From assembly GCF_001420695.1 (NCBI RefSeq), contig NZ_LJJB01000010.1, positions 1,044,131 through 1,108,130 on the forward strand: a stretch of DNA of 64,000 bases, in the 5' to 3' direction. Below the pieces are notes generated by a model. The model worked only from the letters and a program-made list of their open reading frames with translations. It did not search any database and was not told the origin of the DNA. The translations under genes and the position numbers were made by a program. This document shows positions 36,071 through 44,707 of this stretch, in pieces. The stretch's first letter is position 1; each line of letters opens with the position of its first letter. Source of the stretch: Brevibacillus choshinensis. GTDB taxonomy: Bacteria > Bacillota > Bacilli > Brevibacillales > Brevibacillaceae.

Positions 36071-37477
36071 ATGAAAAGGTATATCCGCAACGCCATGCTA
36101 GCTGTCCTAGTCTCGTCCATTTTCTCGCTAAGCTTGCTTCCCACTCACAGCATGCTTGCGGCTTCGGATCGAAAAAGGGCTGTCATTCCTATTCAGCAGC
36201 TCTCCCAATCCCAAGAAAACCTCGCGTACTCGCTGGGGATTCAAGCGTACCTATACGGCTATCCGCTCGTCGTCGTAGCCAAAACGATGGGAGACATGAC
36301 TCGCAGCCTGGCGCCGCTCAATCAGTTTGCCTACAGCGAATCACTGGCATCACCCGCCTTTCACGACATCGTCACGCCTAACTCTGACACTCTCTACTTG
36401 AACGCTTGGCTCGATTTATCTCAATCACCCGTTCTGCTCCAGGTGCCTGAAAATCCACAGAACCGTTACTATACCGTGCAAATGCTGGACGCCTACACAA
36501 ATACGTTTCACAATGAATCCAACCGTTCTACGAAACAACAGGCGCGGCAAAGCCTCATCGTCGGCCCCAGCTGGAAGGGACCTCTTCCTGCCAATGTCTC
36601 GAAAATCTACGCACCAACCAATACGGTCTGGCTCGTGGGCCGAGTCGAAGTGAAGGGCGAGCAGGACCTCACGCAAGCGGTCGATTTTGAAAAGCAGATC
36701 CAAATCAAACCGTGGCCACAACAAAAGAAGACAAGCTCTGCTGACACTTCACCTGCCGTGCCAGCGGATGCGTTGACTTCCCTGACTTTCTTTCGTGTGA
36801 TGACAGACATGATTCGCAAAAATCCTCCTCCAGCCTGTGATTTTGTCCTGCTCAATCAACTTGCTTTGGCGGGCATTGACGTGCAATCTGGCTTTGATTC
36901 ATCACGAGTCAATCCAGCGAGTCTGGCAGGACTGGAGCGCACGTTGCGAGATGCCCCAAGCATCGTGAAAAACGGTTTCCTTCCGTATACTACCGTTAAA
37001 AACGGCTGGGCCTCTTTCTCGCCAATCGGCACGTACGGGGACCAATTTCTAGCCCGTGCATTCGTCGCCTACTCCGGACTGGCCGCAAACGTACCTGAAG
37101 AGGAAGCTTACTATCGTGCCTACACAGACAATCACAATCGATGGCTGACAGGGGAAAAGACGTACACGCTTCATTTTGATCGCGACCAGCTCCCCAAGAC
37201 GTCAGCCTTCTGGTCTATCAATGTGTACAACAATCAACTGTACCTGGCACAGACCGAGTCCAATCGCTCATCAGTCCGCAGCAACAATGGCACCTTGCGA
37301 CTCAATCCAGACGGCTCCCTCGACATCGCGATTCAAAAGTCACCTCCGTCAAACAAGGACGTCAACTGGCTCCCGGTTCCGGCTGGACCATTTAATCTCG
37401 TTCTGCGAGTCTTTGCGCCTGCCCCCGGATCGCTGGGACCTCAGCATACTTGGCCCGCTGTTCGGGAAATCCACTAG
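36071..37477 (+). CDS. Secreted DUF1254/DUF1214 protein
   Basis: 468 residues with a signal peptide (about 1-31, ending HSMLAAS). The DUF1254 domain is clear: AYLYGYPLVVVAKTM, IVTPNSDTLYLNAWLDLS and NRYYTVQMLDAYTNTF. The C-terminal DUF1214 part follows from about 330: YTLHFDRDQLP, AFWSINVYNNQLYL and PVPAGPFNLVLRVFAP. The family is common in proteobacteria and scattered in Bacillota; enzymatic function unknown. GGAGGATTTT precedes the ATG and may be sequestered by an upstream complement. Confidence 0.9.
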   Translation: MKRYIRNAMLAVLVSSIFSLSLLPTHSMLAASDRKRAVIPIQQLSQSQENLAYSLGIQAYLYGYPLVVVAKTMGDMTRSLAPLNQFAYSESLASPAFHDIVTPNSDTLYLNAWLDLSQSPVLLQVPENPQNRYYTVQMLDAYTNTFHNESNRSTKQQARQSLIVGPSWKGPLPANVSKIYAPTNTVWLVGRVEVKGEQDLTQAVDFEKQIQIKPWPQQKKTSSADTSPAVPADALTSLTFFRVMTDMIRKNPPPACDFVLLNQLALAGIDVQSGFDSSRVNPASLAGLERTLRDAPSIVKNGFLPYTTVKNGWASFSPIGTYGDQFLARAFVAYSGLAANVPEEEAYYRAYTDNHNRWLTGEKTYTLHFDRDQLPKTSAFWSINVYNNQLYLAQTESNRSSVRSNNGTLRLNPDGSLDIAIQKSPPSNKDVNWLPVPAGPFNLVLRVFAPAPGSLGPQHTWPAVREIH

Positions 37478-37491
37478 ACTCCGACGCAAAA

Positions 37492-37522
37492 AATCCCCTT
37501 AGCCTCACGCTTAAAGGGGATT
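37492..37522. terminator. Bidirectional terminator
   Basis: Arms AATCCCCTT / AAGGGGATT with T-rich flanks on both strands, between the DUF1254 gene and the convergent sigma factor gene. Confidence 0.85.
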
Positions 37523-37528
37523 CTTGCT

Positions 37529-38389
37529 TTATAGATACTGCAGCTTCTCCGGGTTTCTGACGAAGTAGAGATAACGGATGGCATCTTGCTCGATCTCCAG
37601 AAATACCACGGTATCCAATTTTCCATCGATTCGGAGGACAAGTGCAGTCTGGCCATTTACTGCAGCGAGTTCGATACCCAACTCCTGATTTGCTGAGAAT
37701 TTGCGCATCAAGCCGAATAGGAACTGTGCCACTCGCTCTCCAGAAACGATCGGACGAAGAGCAGCAGAAACTTTGCCTCCGCCGTCGGAGATGAGAACAG
37801 CATCTTTTGCCAGCAAGGTAAGCAATATATCAATGTTGCCCTGCTCCATCGCAGCCAGAAATCGGCTAATCCATTCGTGGCTGATTTCTTTTTCGTCGGC
37901 GACGATCGGTTCATCTGGCGAAAGCCCCATTTTGCCTTTGGCCCGGCTGATGATCTTGCGGCAATTCGCTTCACTTTTTCCGACCAGACCAGCGATATCG
38001 TGATAATCAAAAGCAAAAGCTTCACGCAGAACAAACACCGCTCGTTCTCCCGGAGTGAGTCGCTCCAGCAATACGAGCATGGCATAGGAGAGCTGGTCTT
38101 TCTGAACAACCGATTCATAGCTGTCTGTGTAAACTTCCGAGATGGGCTCAGGGAGCCACGGTCCCGTGTAGAGCTCCCGCTTTTTGCGTGCGGATTTTAA
38201 CAAATCGAGGCAGCGGTTGGTGGTCATTTTGCACAGATAGGCTTTGGGTTCTTCGATTTCCTCCCAAGCCAGATCGTGCACCTTCAGGAAAACATCCTGA
38301 ACAATATCTTCCGCGTCTACAGCCGAGCCTGTCATTTGATAAGCAAGTCGGAAAAGCAGTCCTTTATAGGTTTGGTACAAAGCCTCCAC
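37529..38389 (-). CDS. ECF41-type RNA polymerase sigma factor (SigJ-like)
   Basis: 286 residues: sigma region 2 (YQMTGSAVDAEDIVQDVFLKV), region 4 (LTPGERAVFVLREAFAFDYH and SEANCRKIISRAK), and a SnoaL-like C-terminal domain of about 110 residues. The marks of ECF41 are all present: the linker phrase TGPWLPEP, the DGGGK motif in the extension, and the terminal NPEKL. In this group the fused C-terminal domain replaces an anti-sigma factor. GTG start, GGAGG 13 bases upstream (long spacing). It follows the NADH dehydrogenase gene by 43 nt and is likely cotranscribed. Confidence 0.93.
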   Translation of the reverse strand: MEALYQTYKGLLFRLAYQMTGSAVDAEDIVQDVFLKVHDLAWEEIEEPKAYLCKMTTNRCLDLLKSARKKRELYTGPWLPEPISEVYTDSYESVVQKDQLSYAMLVLLERLTPGERAVFVLREAFAFDYHDIAGLVGKSEANCRKIISRAKGKMGLSPDEPIVADEKEISHEWISRFLAAMEQGNIDILLTLLAKDAVLISDGGGKVSAALRPIVSGERVAQFLFGLMRKFSANQELGIELAAVNGQTALVLRIDGKLDTVVFLEIEQDAIRYLYFVRNPEKLQYL

Positions 38390-38432
38390 CGCTGACTCAC
38401 TTCCTCCGGTCGATAATCGCCTAAAATTTCCC

Positions 38433-39605
38433 TCATTTTATCATACTGGCAATATTCCAGGTAAACTCCCGGAGCTTCCATCCCAGCTTTCCGGTCAAAA
38501 TGATGTCCAGCCCCCACTTTCGCGTCCAAACGATCCCCTTCTCTGGTCCGAGACCTATACAATAAAAGTCTATATAGCTCTTATGGGCAGGAGCAGGTGT
38601 GCCATCCAAATCAGCTCGCACAATCTGACCCAATCGAGCCGCCTGTCCGGTCGCCTCTTTGCATGTCATGTGATCCTGCCTCCCGGTTGTAGCGTCCACG
38701 ACACGGGCACAATCTCCAATACTGTAAACTCCCGTAGTCCCGATGACACGATAAGACGAATCCACCTCCACCTGTCCTTTGGTCGTGACTGGCAAGCCCA
38801 TCTTGCGCAGGAGTGGATTGGGGGTAAGTCCGAGCGACCACACGCATAGCCCGACTGGCAAGGTGCGACCCGTAGAAAGAGTCACCGTCCCTGCTTCCTC
38901 ATGAAGTACTTTTTGTCCATGCAGCACACTCACACCTCCCTCGCTTAGCTTTTGTTCGAGCTTTTGCGCCATCTTGACAGGCCCTTCCATAAACAGGCGA
39001 TTTGCTGCATTTACCAAGTAGACTTTGATCTCATTCGGATCGATCCCTAGCTTCGTCGCTTCAACTCGCATCGCATAGGCGAATTCGGCAGACATCTCGA
39101 TGCCGCTGATGCCTGCACCTGCCACAACCAGCGTCAGCAACCGTTGCCGCTCCTGCTGATTCTTTTCCCGCATCGCTTGTCGCATATTTGCCAACCATTG
39201 CTCGCGAACAGTCTCGGCGGCCTTTACATCTGTCAGGGCGATACCCCCTTGCTCCGGTTGGGCTTGGCGAATCTCACTCCCCACAGCCAGAACCAAAATG
39301 TCGTAACCCAGGACCTGCTCGTTTCCTTCCTTGTCCTTATATTCAACGATCCTTTCGTTCCCGTTTACCGTCGTGACTGTACCTTGCACAAATTCCACAC
39401 CTTCCGGAAAGATTTTATTCAAAGGTATGGTCACATCCGTTTGGGTCACAGCTGGTTTGAATAACAATACTTTGCGAAGGTGATGGGGCCTATGATCGAT
39501 GACAATCATGCGAACCGGTCGATCGCTCAAGGTCTTGCGGATCTCATCGACCGCATGAATTCCCGCGTAGCCTGCACCCACGACGACACACGTAATCACT
39601 TCCAT
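38433..39605 (-). CDS. Type II NADH dehydrogenase-like FAD oxidoreductase
   Basis: 390 residues from ATG 39605 (AGAGGAG 8 bases upstream); the frame extends upstream without a site. Two Rossmann motifs: FAD at VVGAGYAGIHAV and NAD(P) at VVAGAGISGIEMSAEF. The FAD-closing motif is TGVYSIGDCARVV. The C-terminus lacks a strong amphipathic anchor beyond LGWKLREFTWNIASMIK. It resembles Ndh, which passes electrons from NADH to menaquinone. Cotranscription with an ECF41 sigma gene suggests it is that factor's target. Confidence 0.9.
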   Translation of the reverse strand: MEVITCVVVGAGYAGIHAVDEIRKTLSDRPVRMIVIDHRPHHLRKVLLFKPAVTQTDVTIPLNKIFPEGVEFVQGTVTTVNGNERIVEYKDKEGNEQVLGYDILVLAVGSEIRQAQPEQGGIALTDVKAAETVREQWLANMRQAMREKNQQERQRLLTLVVAGAGISGIEMSAEFAYAMRVEATKLGIDPNEIKVYLVNAANRLFMEGPVKMAQKLEQKLSEGGVSVLHGQKVLHEEAGTVTLSTGRTLPVGLCVWSLGLTPNPLLRKMGLPVTTKGQVEVDSSYRVIGTTGVYSIGDCARVVDATTGRQDHMTCKEATGQAARLGQIVRADLDGTPAPAHKSYIDFYCIGLGPEKGIVWTRKWGLDIILTGKLGWKLREFTWNIASMIK

Positions 39606-39638
39606 AATGATCGCTCCTCTTTGCGAGTTTGCCCTTAT

Positions 39639-39665
39639 AACGACGTGGAGCGATTTTTTGTGACA
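39639..39665 (-). promoter_or_regulatory. ECF41-like promoter ahead of the oxidoreductase/sigma operon
   Basis: Minus strand TGTCACA (39659-39665) followed by CGTC 13 bases later (39642-39645) or CGTT 16 bases later (39639-39642). TGTCACA with CGTC is the reported ECF41 signature; the spacing decides which -10 is used. It is 34 bases from the start codon. Confidence 0.65.
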
Positions 39666-39694
39666 AAAGAAAGTCTGTCCCGAGGCACACAAAA

Positions 39695-39730
39695 AAGAAA
39701 AACCTTAGCCCGATAAAAATCGAGCTAAGG
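39695..39730 (-). terminator. Terminator of the opuA operon
   Basis: Stem CCTTAGC / GCTAAGG on the minus strand followed by TTTTTC, 43 bases past the substrate-binding protein stop. Confidence 0.85.
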
Positions 39731-39772
39731 CTACATAACTAGAGGTGGAGATTGGAGTTATTTCAAGGAAGC

Positions 39773-40699
39773 TTACTTCTTCAGGTCTTCAATGGACTTG
39801 ATGTCCATATAAGAAGGAACCGCCAGTCCCAGCTTGGTACCTGTCAGGTTTGGACCGAGGTCTTCTACATTCGAACCCAATTTTTTGAAGTAGTCTGCAT
39901 GCGTCGTCGGCAACCAAGCCGCTACCATGCCGTCCACGTCACCATTGGAGACACCCACCCACATCGGGCCTGCTTCCACTTGGCTCAGTTCCACTTTATA
40001 TTTCAGCTTTTGCTCCAGGACAGTTTTCACGACGTTTGTGCTAGCAATCTCAGAATCCCAAGCTACATAAGCGAGCGTCAATTTTTTGCCTTCTGCAGGC
40101 TGAATACCTTCGACCCACTTGTTGACCGTTTCTTCATTGTTTTTCACCCAGTCCGCAGCTGCATCTTCTGGCTTTTTGCCATCTGCGATCTCTAGCATGA
40201 CTTTTTCCATGTCAGCTGGCTTCCACTCGAACTTATCGAGGAAAGCATACGCACTCGGCTGATCCTCTTTCAAGCCTTTGCGCACGATGGTATGAATCTG
40301 TTCATCTTTACCGTAAGAGCCTTTTGGATCTTCGAGGTACTTCATTTCAAATTTGGAAAACATCCAGTGTGGTGTCCATCCTGTTACGATAATTGGCTTC
40401 TTGTCTTTGTAGGCTTGGGTCAGAGCGGCTGTCATGGCTGCACTGGAGCCTTCGACCAGCTCCCAATCACTTAGACCATAATCTTTCATCGCTTTGTCGG
40501 TTGCTTTCATCAATCCGGCACCGGGGTCAATCCCGATGATCTTGTGGTCGACCTGCGCACCTACGCTACCTTGTGCAGACTCGGTGCCACCAGGAGGTTG
40601 ATTGCCCTCCTGTGGTGCATTATTACTTCCGCACCCTGCCATCAGCATGCTAAGACCCAATGCGACTGCTAACCCCTTGATCGTAGTTCCTTTTTTCAT
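39773..40699 (-). CDS. opuAC: Glycine betaine ABC transporter substrate-binding lipoprotein
   Basis: 308 residues. The lipobox LSMLMAGC anchors it to the membrane. The OpuAC fold shows IIGIDPGAGLMKATDKAM, VTGWTPHWMFSKFEMKYLEDP (Trp residues of the aromatic cage) and LAYVAWDSEIAST / VSNGDVDGMVAAWLPTTHADY. Such proteins bind glycine betaine or proline betaine for osmoprotection. Last gene of the operon, 11 nt after the permease. The Trp residues suggest quaternary ammonium ligands. Confidence 0.93.
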   Translation of the reverse strand: MKKGTTIKGLAVALGLSMLMAGCGSNNAPQEGNQPPGGTESAQGSVGAQVDHKIIGIDPGAGLMKATDKAMKDYGLSDWELVEGSSAAMTAALTQAYKDKKPIIVTGWTPHWMFSKFEMKYLEDPKGSYGKDEQIHTIVRKGLKEDQPSAYAFLDKFEWKPADMEKVMLEIADGKKPEDAAADWVKNNEETVNKWVEGIQPAEGKKLTLAYVAWDSEIASTNVVKTVLEQKLKYKVELSQVEAGPMWVGVSNGDVDGMVAAWLPTTHADYFKKLGSNVEDLGPNLTGTKLGLAVPSYMDIKSIEDLKK

Positions 40700-40710
40700 G
40701 AAAACCCCTC

Positions 40711-41550
40711 CTACGCGTTTTTTCTCTTTCCTACACCCTGCGTGATGCGGTCCAGCAAAATCGCCATGATCACAATCGCGAGACCTGCCTCAAAGCCTTG
40801 CCCGATATTGATCTGGGTAACGGCACGATAGACGTCTGCACCCAATCCTTTTGCCCCAATCATCGAGGCGATGACGACCATGGACAGTGCCAGCATGATA
40901 CTCTGGTTGATCCCCGCCATCATCGTAGTTTTCGCAATCGGCAGCTGTACTTTGGTCAGCTTTTGCCAGTAGGTCGATCCGAAAGCATCGGAAGCCTCAA
41001 TCAAATCAGCAGGGACTTGGCGAATCCCCAGATTGGTCAAACGAATCGTCGGCGGCATCGCAAAAATGACAGAGGCGATCACACCGGGCACCTTCCCCAG
41101 TCCAAAGAAAAAGATCGCCGGAATCAAGTACACAAAGGCAGGCATGGTCTGCATAAAGTCGAGCAGCGGTGTGACGACTTTTTGTACTGATTCATTCTTG
41201 GCACACCAGATCCCAACCGGAATCCCGACGACGATGGAAATCAAGGCTGCGGTCAACACCAGCGCAAGGGTCTCCATAGAATGCTCCCAATAACCCAGAT
41301 TCTGAATCAGCAATAATCCAATGAAGGTAAAAAGAGCCATCGTCCATCTTCCTGCTCGATAAGCAATCAGCGTGAACAAAATAATGACCAGCCAAAACGG
41401 CAATCCGGTCAAGATCGCATTAAACAGATCAACGGTTCCACCGATAGCTGTGGAAATGAGATCAAACACAAAACCTAAATTCTTATCCAGTCCATCTACG
41501 ATGACCTCTACCCACTCATCGAGGGGCAGCTTTGGAAAAAGTTGACTCAT
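40711..41550 (-). CDS. opuAB: Glycine betaine ABC transporter permease
   Basis: 279 residues with about seven hydrophobic helices. The N-terminus PKLPLDEWVEVIVDGL is typical of OpuAB/ProW. The inner-membrane component loop is DAFGSTYWQKLTKVQLPIAK. PAFVYLIPAIFFFGLGKVPG and IGAKGLGADVYRAVTQINIG are strongly conserved in this family. The ATG overlaps the ATPase stop by one base (TAATG), so translation is coupled. Confidence 0.95.
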   Translation of the reverse strand: MSQLFPKLPLDEWVEVIVDGLDKNLGFVFDLISTAIGGTVDLFNAILTGLPFWLVIILFTLIAYRAGRWTMALFTFIGLLLIQNLGYWEHSMETLALVLTAALISIVVGIPVGIWCAKNESVQKVVTPLLDFMQTMPAFVYLIPAIFFFGLGKVPGVIASVIFAMPPTIRLTNLGIRQVPADLIEASDAFGSTYWQKLTKVQLPIAKTTMMAGINQSIMLALSMVVIASMIGAKGLGADVYRAVTQINIGQGFEAGLAIVIMAILLDRITQGVGKRKNA

Positions 41551-42773
41551 TACGCATTCACCTGCCCTTCCTCTTCAGTCGGCAGCGCACTTTCCTGATT
41601 CACTTTTCCTGCCAGACCACCTAACACGGCACCTTTTACGAGTACGCCCAGCAACCGATCATGCTCACCCGTGACCGCTACCGGAATATCTGAAAACGCC
41701 ACGAGATCAAACAGCTCGTTTAGCAGCGTATTTGGCCCTACCTTTGGCACTTCTGTCCGCAGCACTTCTTCCAGCGTCTTGCCATTTTGTTTGGCGTCAT
41801 TGACTGCATCGGCGGTCAGTACTCCGAGTAGTGTCTTTTTCCTGTCAACGACATACAAGCTGGACACACCACGATCTCGCATCAATTGCAAGGCGACGCG
41901 CGGACCTCGATCCAGCGTAACCGTCTCTGCCCGCTTCATGACGTGCTCAGCCGCCAAGACTTTCGAGCGGTCGACATCTTCCACGAATCGTTCTACATAT
42001 TCATTGGCCGGATTCGTCATGATTTCTTCAGGGGTGCCGATCTGCACAATCGCCCCATCTTTCATCAAAGCGATCCGATCCCCGATCTTCAGCGCTTCGT
42101 CCAGGTCATGCGTAATAAAGATGATGGTTCGCTGCATCGTGCTCTGTAATTCCAAAAGCTCATCCTGCATGTCTTTGCGAATCAGCGGATCGAGTGCGCT
42201 AAAGGCCTCATCCATCAACAGCACATCGGGGTCGTTCGCCATCGCGCGGGCCAGACCGACACGCTGCTGCATCCCACCGCTCAACTGATCAGGATAGCTC
42301 TGTTCCCATCCGCTGAGTCCGACCAGGGCCAACGCTTCCTTGGCTCGCTGCTCGCGTTCGCTCTTCGGTATATTTTGTATTTCCAAGCCGTACGCAGCGT
42401 TATCCAGCACCGTTCTGTGTGGAAAAAGCGCGAACTTCTGAAAGACCATTCCTAATTTTTTTCTTCTCACTTGTTGCAGCTGCTCGGTATTCATACTGAC
42501 GATATCCGTACCGTCAATGAGAATTTGACCTTCCGTCGGCTCGATCAATCGGTTCAGCAATCGAACCAACGTGGATTTACCGCTACCTGAGAGACCCATG
42601 ATGACAAAAATCTCGCCTGCGTTCACCTCAAAGCTTGCTTGGTTCACCCCGAGAGTCAGACCAGTTTCCTTTAAAATCTCTGTCTTGGTCTTCCCCTGCT
42701 TCACAAAAGGTAAAGCGCGATGAGGCTGGCGTCCAAAGACCTTCGTCAAGTTTTCTACTTTAATTTTGGGCAT
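41550..42773 (-). CDS. opuAA: Glycine betaine ABC transporter ATPase with CBS domains
   Basis: 407 residues. ABC domain: Walker A GLSGSGKST, signature LSGGMQQRVGLARAM, Walker B LLMDEAFSALDPLIR, switch IFITHDLDEAL. The first 25 residues carry the ProV/OpuA start (LTKVFGRQPHRAL). Two C-terminal CBS domains (about 275-395; ALQLMRDRGVSSLYVVDRK, VAFSDIPVAVTG) sense ionic strength in characterised OpuA systems, gating the transporter by osmotic stress. First gene of the operon; promoter at 42824-42852. Confidence 0.96.
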   Translation of the reverse strand: MPKIKVENLTKVFGRQPHRALPFVKQGKTKTEILKETGLTLGVNQASFEVNAGEIFVIMGLSGSGKSTLVRLLNRLIEPTEGQILIDGTDIVSMNTEQLQQVRRKKLGMVFQKFALFPHRTVLDNAAYGLEIQNIPKSEREQRAKEALALVGLSGWEQSYPDQLSGGMQQRVGLARAMANDPDVLLMDEAFSALDPLIRKDMQDELLELQSTMQRTIIFITHDLDEALKIGDRIALMKDGAIVQIGTPEEIMTNPANEYVERFVEDVDRSKVLAAEHVMKRAETVTLDRGPRVALQLMRDRGVSSLYVVDRKKTLLGVLTADAVNDAKQNGKTLEEVLRTEVPKVGPNTLLNELFDLVAFSDIPVAVTGEHDRLLGVLVKGAVLGGLAGKVNQESALPTEEEGQVNA

Positions 42774-42823
42774 ATGGTCACCTCCAACTTTCTGCCCGAT
42801 TCCGGACGATCACTACCCCTACT

Positions 42824-42852
42824 ATTGTATCGGGGCTGCATTTTTCCCTCAA
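42824..42852 (-). promoter_or_regulatory. Promoter of the opuA operon
   Basis: Minus strand TTGAGG (42847-42852), exactly 17 bases, TACAAT (42824-42829). It is 50 bases upstream of the ATPase start codon. Confidence 0.65.
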
Positions 42853-42918
42853 ATTGGGTAGGGCGTGATAATCGGGCGTTTTCAGCGTTCAGAAAAAACT
42901 TTACGTACTTTTCTTACC

Positions 42919-42933
42919 GTATTCGCAGAATAC
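42919..42933. promoter_or_regulatory. Palindrome in the gbsR-opuA divergent region
   Basis: GTATTC - 3 bases - GAATAC, just upstream of a -10-like TATACT (42940-42945) for the rightward regulator gene. Candidate site for the GbsR-type regulator. Confidence 0.4.
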
Positions 42934-43033
42934 CTCGTATATACTGTACAACATCTCCATTTACTTTTTCCGGTTAGAAACGTACAATCTTAGTCAGGTA
43001 ATATGAAAGACTAGAGGAGCTGCTTTTTTCAAA

Positions 43034-43582
43034 ATGGATACCAAACAGGAAAGAATCCTCGAAAAAGCTCAGGAACGCGTGATCGAGACCCTTGCCCGAA
43101 ACATGGATTTGTACGGCATTACCATGTCCACGGGGCTGTTGTACGGCACGTTGCTGTTTCAGGACAAGTCAATGACGCTCGATGAAATGGGAGAAGCGCT
43201 GGGAATGAGCAAGACCAGCATGAGTACCGGCGTTCGCACGTTGATGGACTTAAATATGGTAGAAAAGATATGGAAAAAAGGGACGCGTAAAGATCACTAC
43301 GAGATCAATCTGGACTGGTATCAGAACTTCATTGATCTCTTTTCCGTGAAATGGAGACACGCCTGTGAGCAAAACGGCATGAGCCTGAAAAAGTCGCTGC
43401 AGGAGCTCCGTGCCCTTCAAGAAACCGAAGAGCTCACTGATGAAGACAAAGAACGTGTCGAGCTAAGCATCGAGCGTATCGAGAATGGACTGGAGTATTA
43501 CCATTGGCTGTCCCGATTGATCGATTCTTTTGAGTCGCACGATATCTTTCAGTTTGTACCGAAAAAGGAAATTAAGTCATAA
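43034..43582 (+). CDS. GbsR/OpcR-type choline-responsive repressor
   Basis: 182 residues, matching GbsR/OpcR length. Winged-helix region: MTLDEMGEALGMSKTSMSTG, VRTLMDLNMVEKIWKKGTRK-DHYEI, preceded by the family's ITMSTGLLYGTLLF. A helical C-terminal half (ELTDEDKERVELSIERIENG) forms the dimer. In B. subtilis GbsR and OpcR control betaine synthesis and import genes. Divergence from opuA suggests the same role here. The AGAGGAG site is 14 bases from ATG, longer than usual, but no closer start exists. Confidence 0.9.
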   Translation: MDTKQERILEKAQERVIETLARNMDLYGITMSTGLLYGTLLFQDKSMTLDEMGEALGMSKTSMSTGVRTLMDLNMVEKIWKKGTRKDHYEINLDWYQNFIDLFSVKWRHACEQNGMSLKKSLQELRALQETEELTDEDKERVELSIERIENGLEYYHWLSRLIDSFESHDIFQFVPKKEIKS

Positions 43583-43597
43583 GCTTTGCCGAAACAA

Positions 43598-43646
43598 AAA
43601 GAGGACCTCATCTCCTATCGCATTTCATAGGAATGATGTCCTCTTT
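43598..43646 (+). terminator. Terminator of the gbsR-type gene
   Basis: Outer arms AAAGAGGAC / GTCCTCTTT with an inner TCCTAT / ATAGGA stem, then TTTG. It begins 16 bases past the stop. Confidence 0.85.
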
Positions 43647-43745
43647 TGTATGTTAATGCCATTTTATCTGTGCTACACTTTCTTTACAGGCTGCCTTCTG
43701 GAAAGGAGTGGCCTGCATTCTCACTAGTGAAAGGAGTTGGCGTAG

Positions 43746-43823
43746 ATGAGCACATACAATCTTCGGAATACTCATAAATATTCGGCTTTGAAAATCAAGA
43801 AAAAGGGGAAACTGCATAGCTAG
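43746..43823 (+). CDS. Possible 25-residue basic peptide
   Basis: ATG at 43746 with AAGGAG 9 bases upstream, then 25 codons ending TAG. The peptide is basic at its end (ALKIKKKGKLHS). A GGGGA / TCCCC stem overlaps its 3' end. It may be a leader peptide for the isochorismatase-fold gene 24 bases downstream, or a stand-alone small protein. No family recognised. Confidence 0.4.
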   Translation: MSTYNLRNTHKYSALKIKKKGKLHS

Positions 43824-43847
43824 TCCCCCTATTTGAGGAGGAAGTAC

Positions 43848-44414
43848 ATGAATCACACAACCGCTCTGCTCGTTATCGATGTACAGGTAGGTATTGTTGA
43901 GGGCACACCCGACCATCCAAATCCGGTATATGCCAAAGAATCGCTGGTCCAAACGATTCAAACCTTGATCGACCACGCCCGCACAAGATCGATTCCGGTC
44001 TTGTACGTGCAGGATTTGGATGTCAAAGACGCAGGAGAAGAAGCCTTTGCGATCCATCCAGCGCTGTCTCCCGCTCCCCACGAGCCCGTCATTTACAAAC
44101 GAGCGACTGATTCCTTTCACGGCACCGATCTGCACGAGCAGCTGCAAGCGCTTGGCGTCAAGCATCTCGTGATCGTCGGCTGCAAAACGGAATATTGCGT
44201 GGATAGCGCCTGCCGCAAAGCCACGACTCTCGGCTATGATGTTACGCTGGTACGGGACGCTCACTCGACGACAGACAATGCCGCATTGCATGCCGAGCAG
44301 ATCATCGCTCATCACAACACTTGCCTTCACGGCTTGGGCAATCTCGATCCATTTATCTTGGTGCGCCCATCAGAGGAAGATGTGCTTGTTCCCAGCCACG
44401 ACTCGTATCGATAA
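43848..44414 (+). CDS. Cysteine hydrolase of the isochorismatase fold
   Basis: 188 residues from ATG 43848 with GAGGAGG 6 bases upstream. The catalytic triad of the family is complete: D11 (LLVIDVQVG), K84 (VIYKRATDSF) and C117 (GCKTEYCVDSAC). Members hydrolyse amides such as nicotinamide, N-carbamoyl compounds or isochorismate. The substrate cannot be fixed from sequence, though YcaC/PncA-like amidases with Asp-Lys-Cys are closest in style. No operon partner apart from the short frame upstream. Confidence 0.92.
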   Translation: MNHTTALLVIDVQVGIVEGTPDHPNPVYAKESLVQTIQTLIDHARTRSIPVLYVQDLDVKDAGEEAFAIHPALSPAPHEPVIYKRATDSFHGTDLHEQLQALGVKHLVIVGCKTEYCVDSACRKATTLGYDVTLVRDAHSTTDNAALHAEQIIAHHNTCLHGLGNLDPFILVRPSEEDVLVPSHDSYR

Positions 44415-44432
44415 GCTGTTTAATAAGGAAAT

Positions 44433-44472
44433 AAAAAACGGGCAGACCGCTATGGTCTTTAGCCCGTTTTTT
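44433..44472. terminator. Bidirectional terminator
   Basis: Arms AAAAAACGGGC / GCCCGTTTTTT with an inner AGACC / GGTCT stem, between the hydrolase gene and convergent ywbE. Confidence 0.9.
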
Positions 44473-44503
44473 ACTGGTTTGATATCATTTGTCATCCCCT
44501 TGC

Positions 44504-44707
44504 TTATTCGCCTTTTTTGATAATCTCCTGCACTCTTCCCACCTGTCCATCGGTCAGACGGACTTTGATGCCGTGCGGGTGCGTACTGGAATTGGTTAAA
44601 ATATCTTTGACGATACCACGCGTTCGCTTCCCTGTGCGTTGATTTTGCTTCAATACGATATCGACTTCCAGCCCAGCTACGATATCTTTTCGATTTTTTC
44701 CGTTCAT
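44504..44707 (-). CDS. ywbE: YwbE family protein (DUF2196)
   Basis: 67 residues, full length. It closely follows Bacillus YwbE: NGKNRKDIVAGLEVDIVLK, QRTGKRTRGIVKDILTNS and HPHGIKVRLTDGQVGRVQ. The KOW-like small beta fold suggests nucleic-acid or ribosome association, which is unproven. Single gene facing the terminator at 44433. Confidence 0.93.
   Translation of the reverse strand: MNGKNRKDIVAGLEVDIVLKQNQRTGKRTRGIVKDILTNSSTHPHGIKVRLTDGQVGRVQEIIKKGE

Noticed and set aside
35874-36074. 66-codon plus-strand frame with one hydrophobic stretch
   Set aside because: No ribosome site, poor start context, and it runs into the ribosome site of the next gene.
43653-44330. 225-codon minus-strand frame under the isochorismatase-fold gene
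   Set aside because: The plus-strand gene has a complete catalytic triad and a strong ribosome site; the opposite frame has no recognisable motif.
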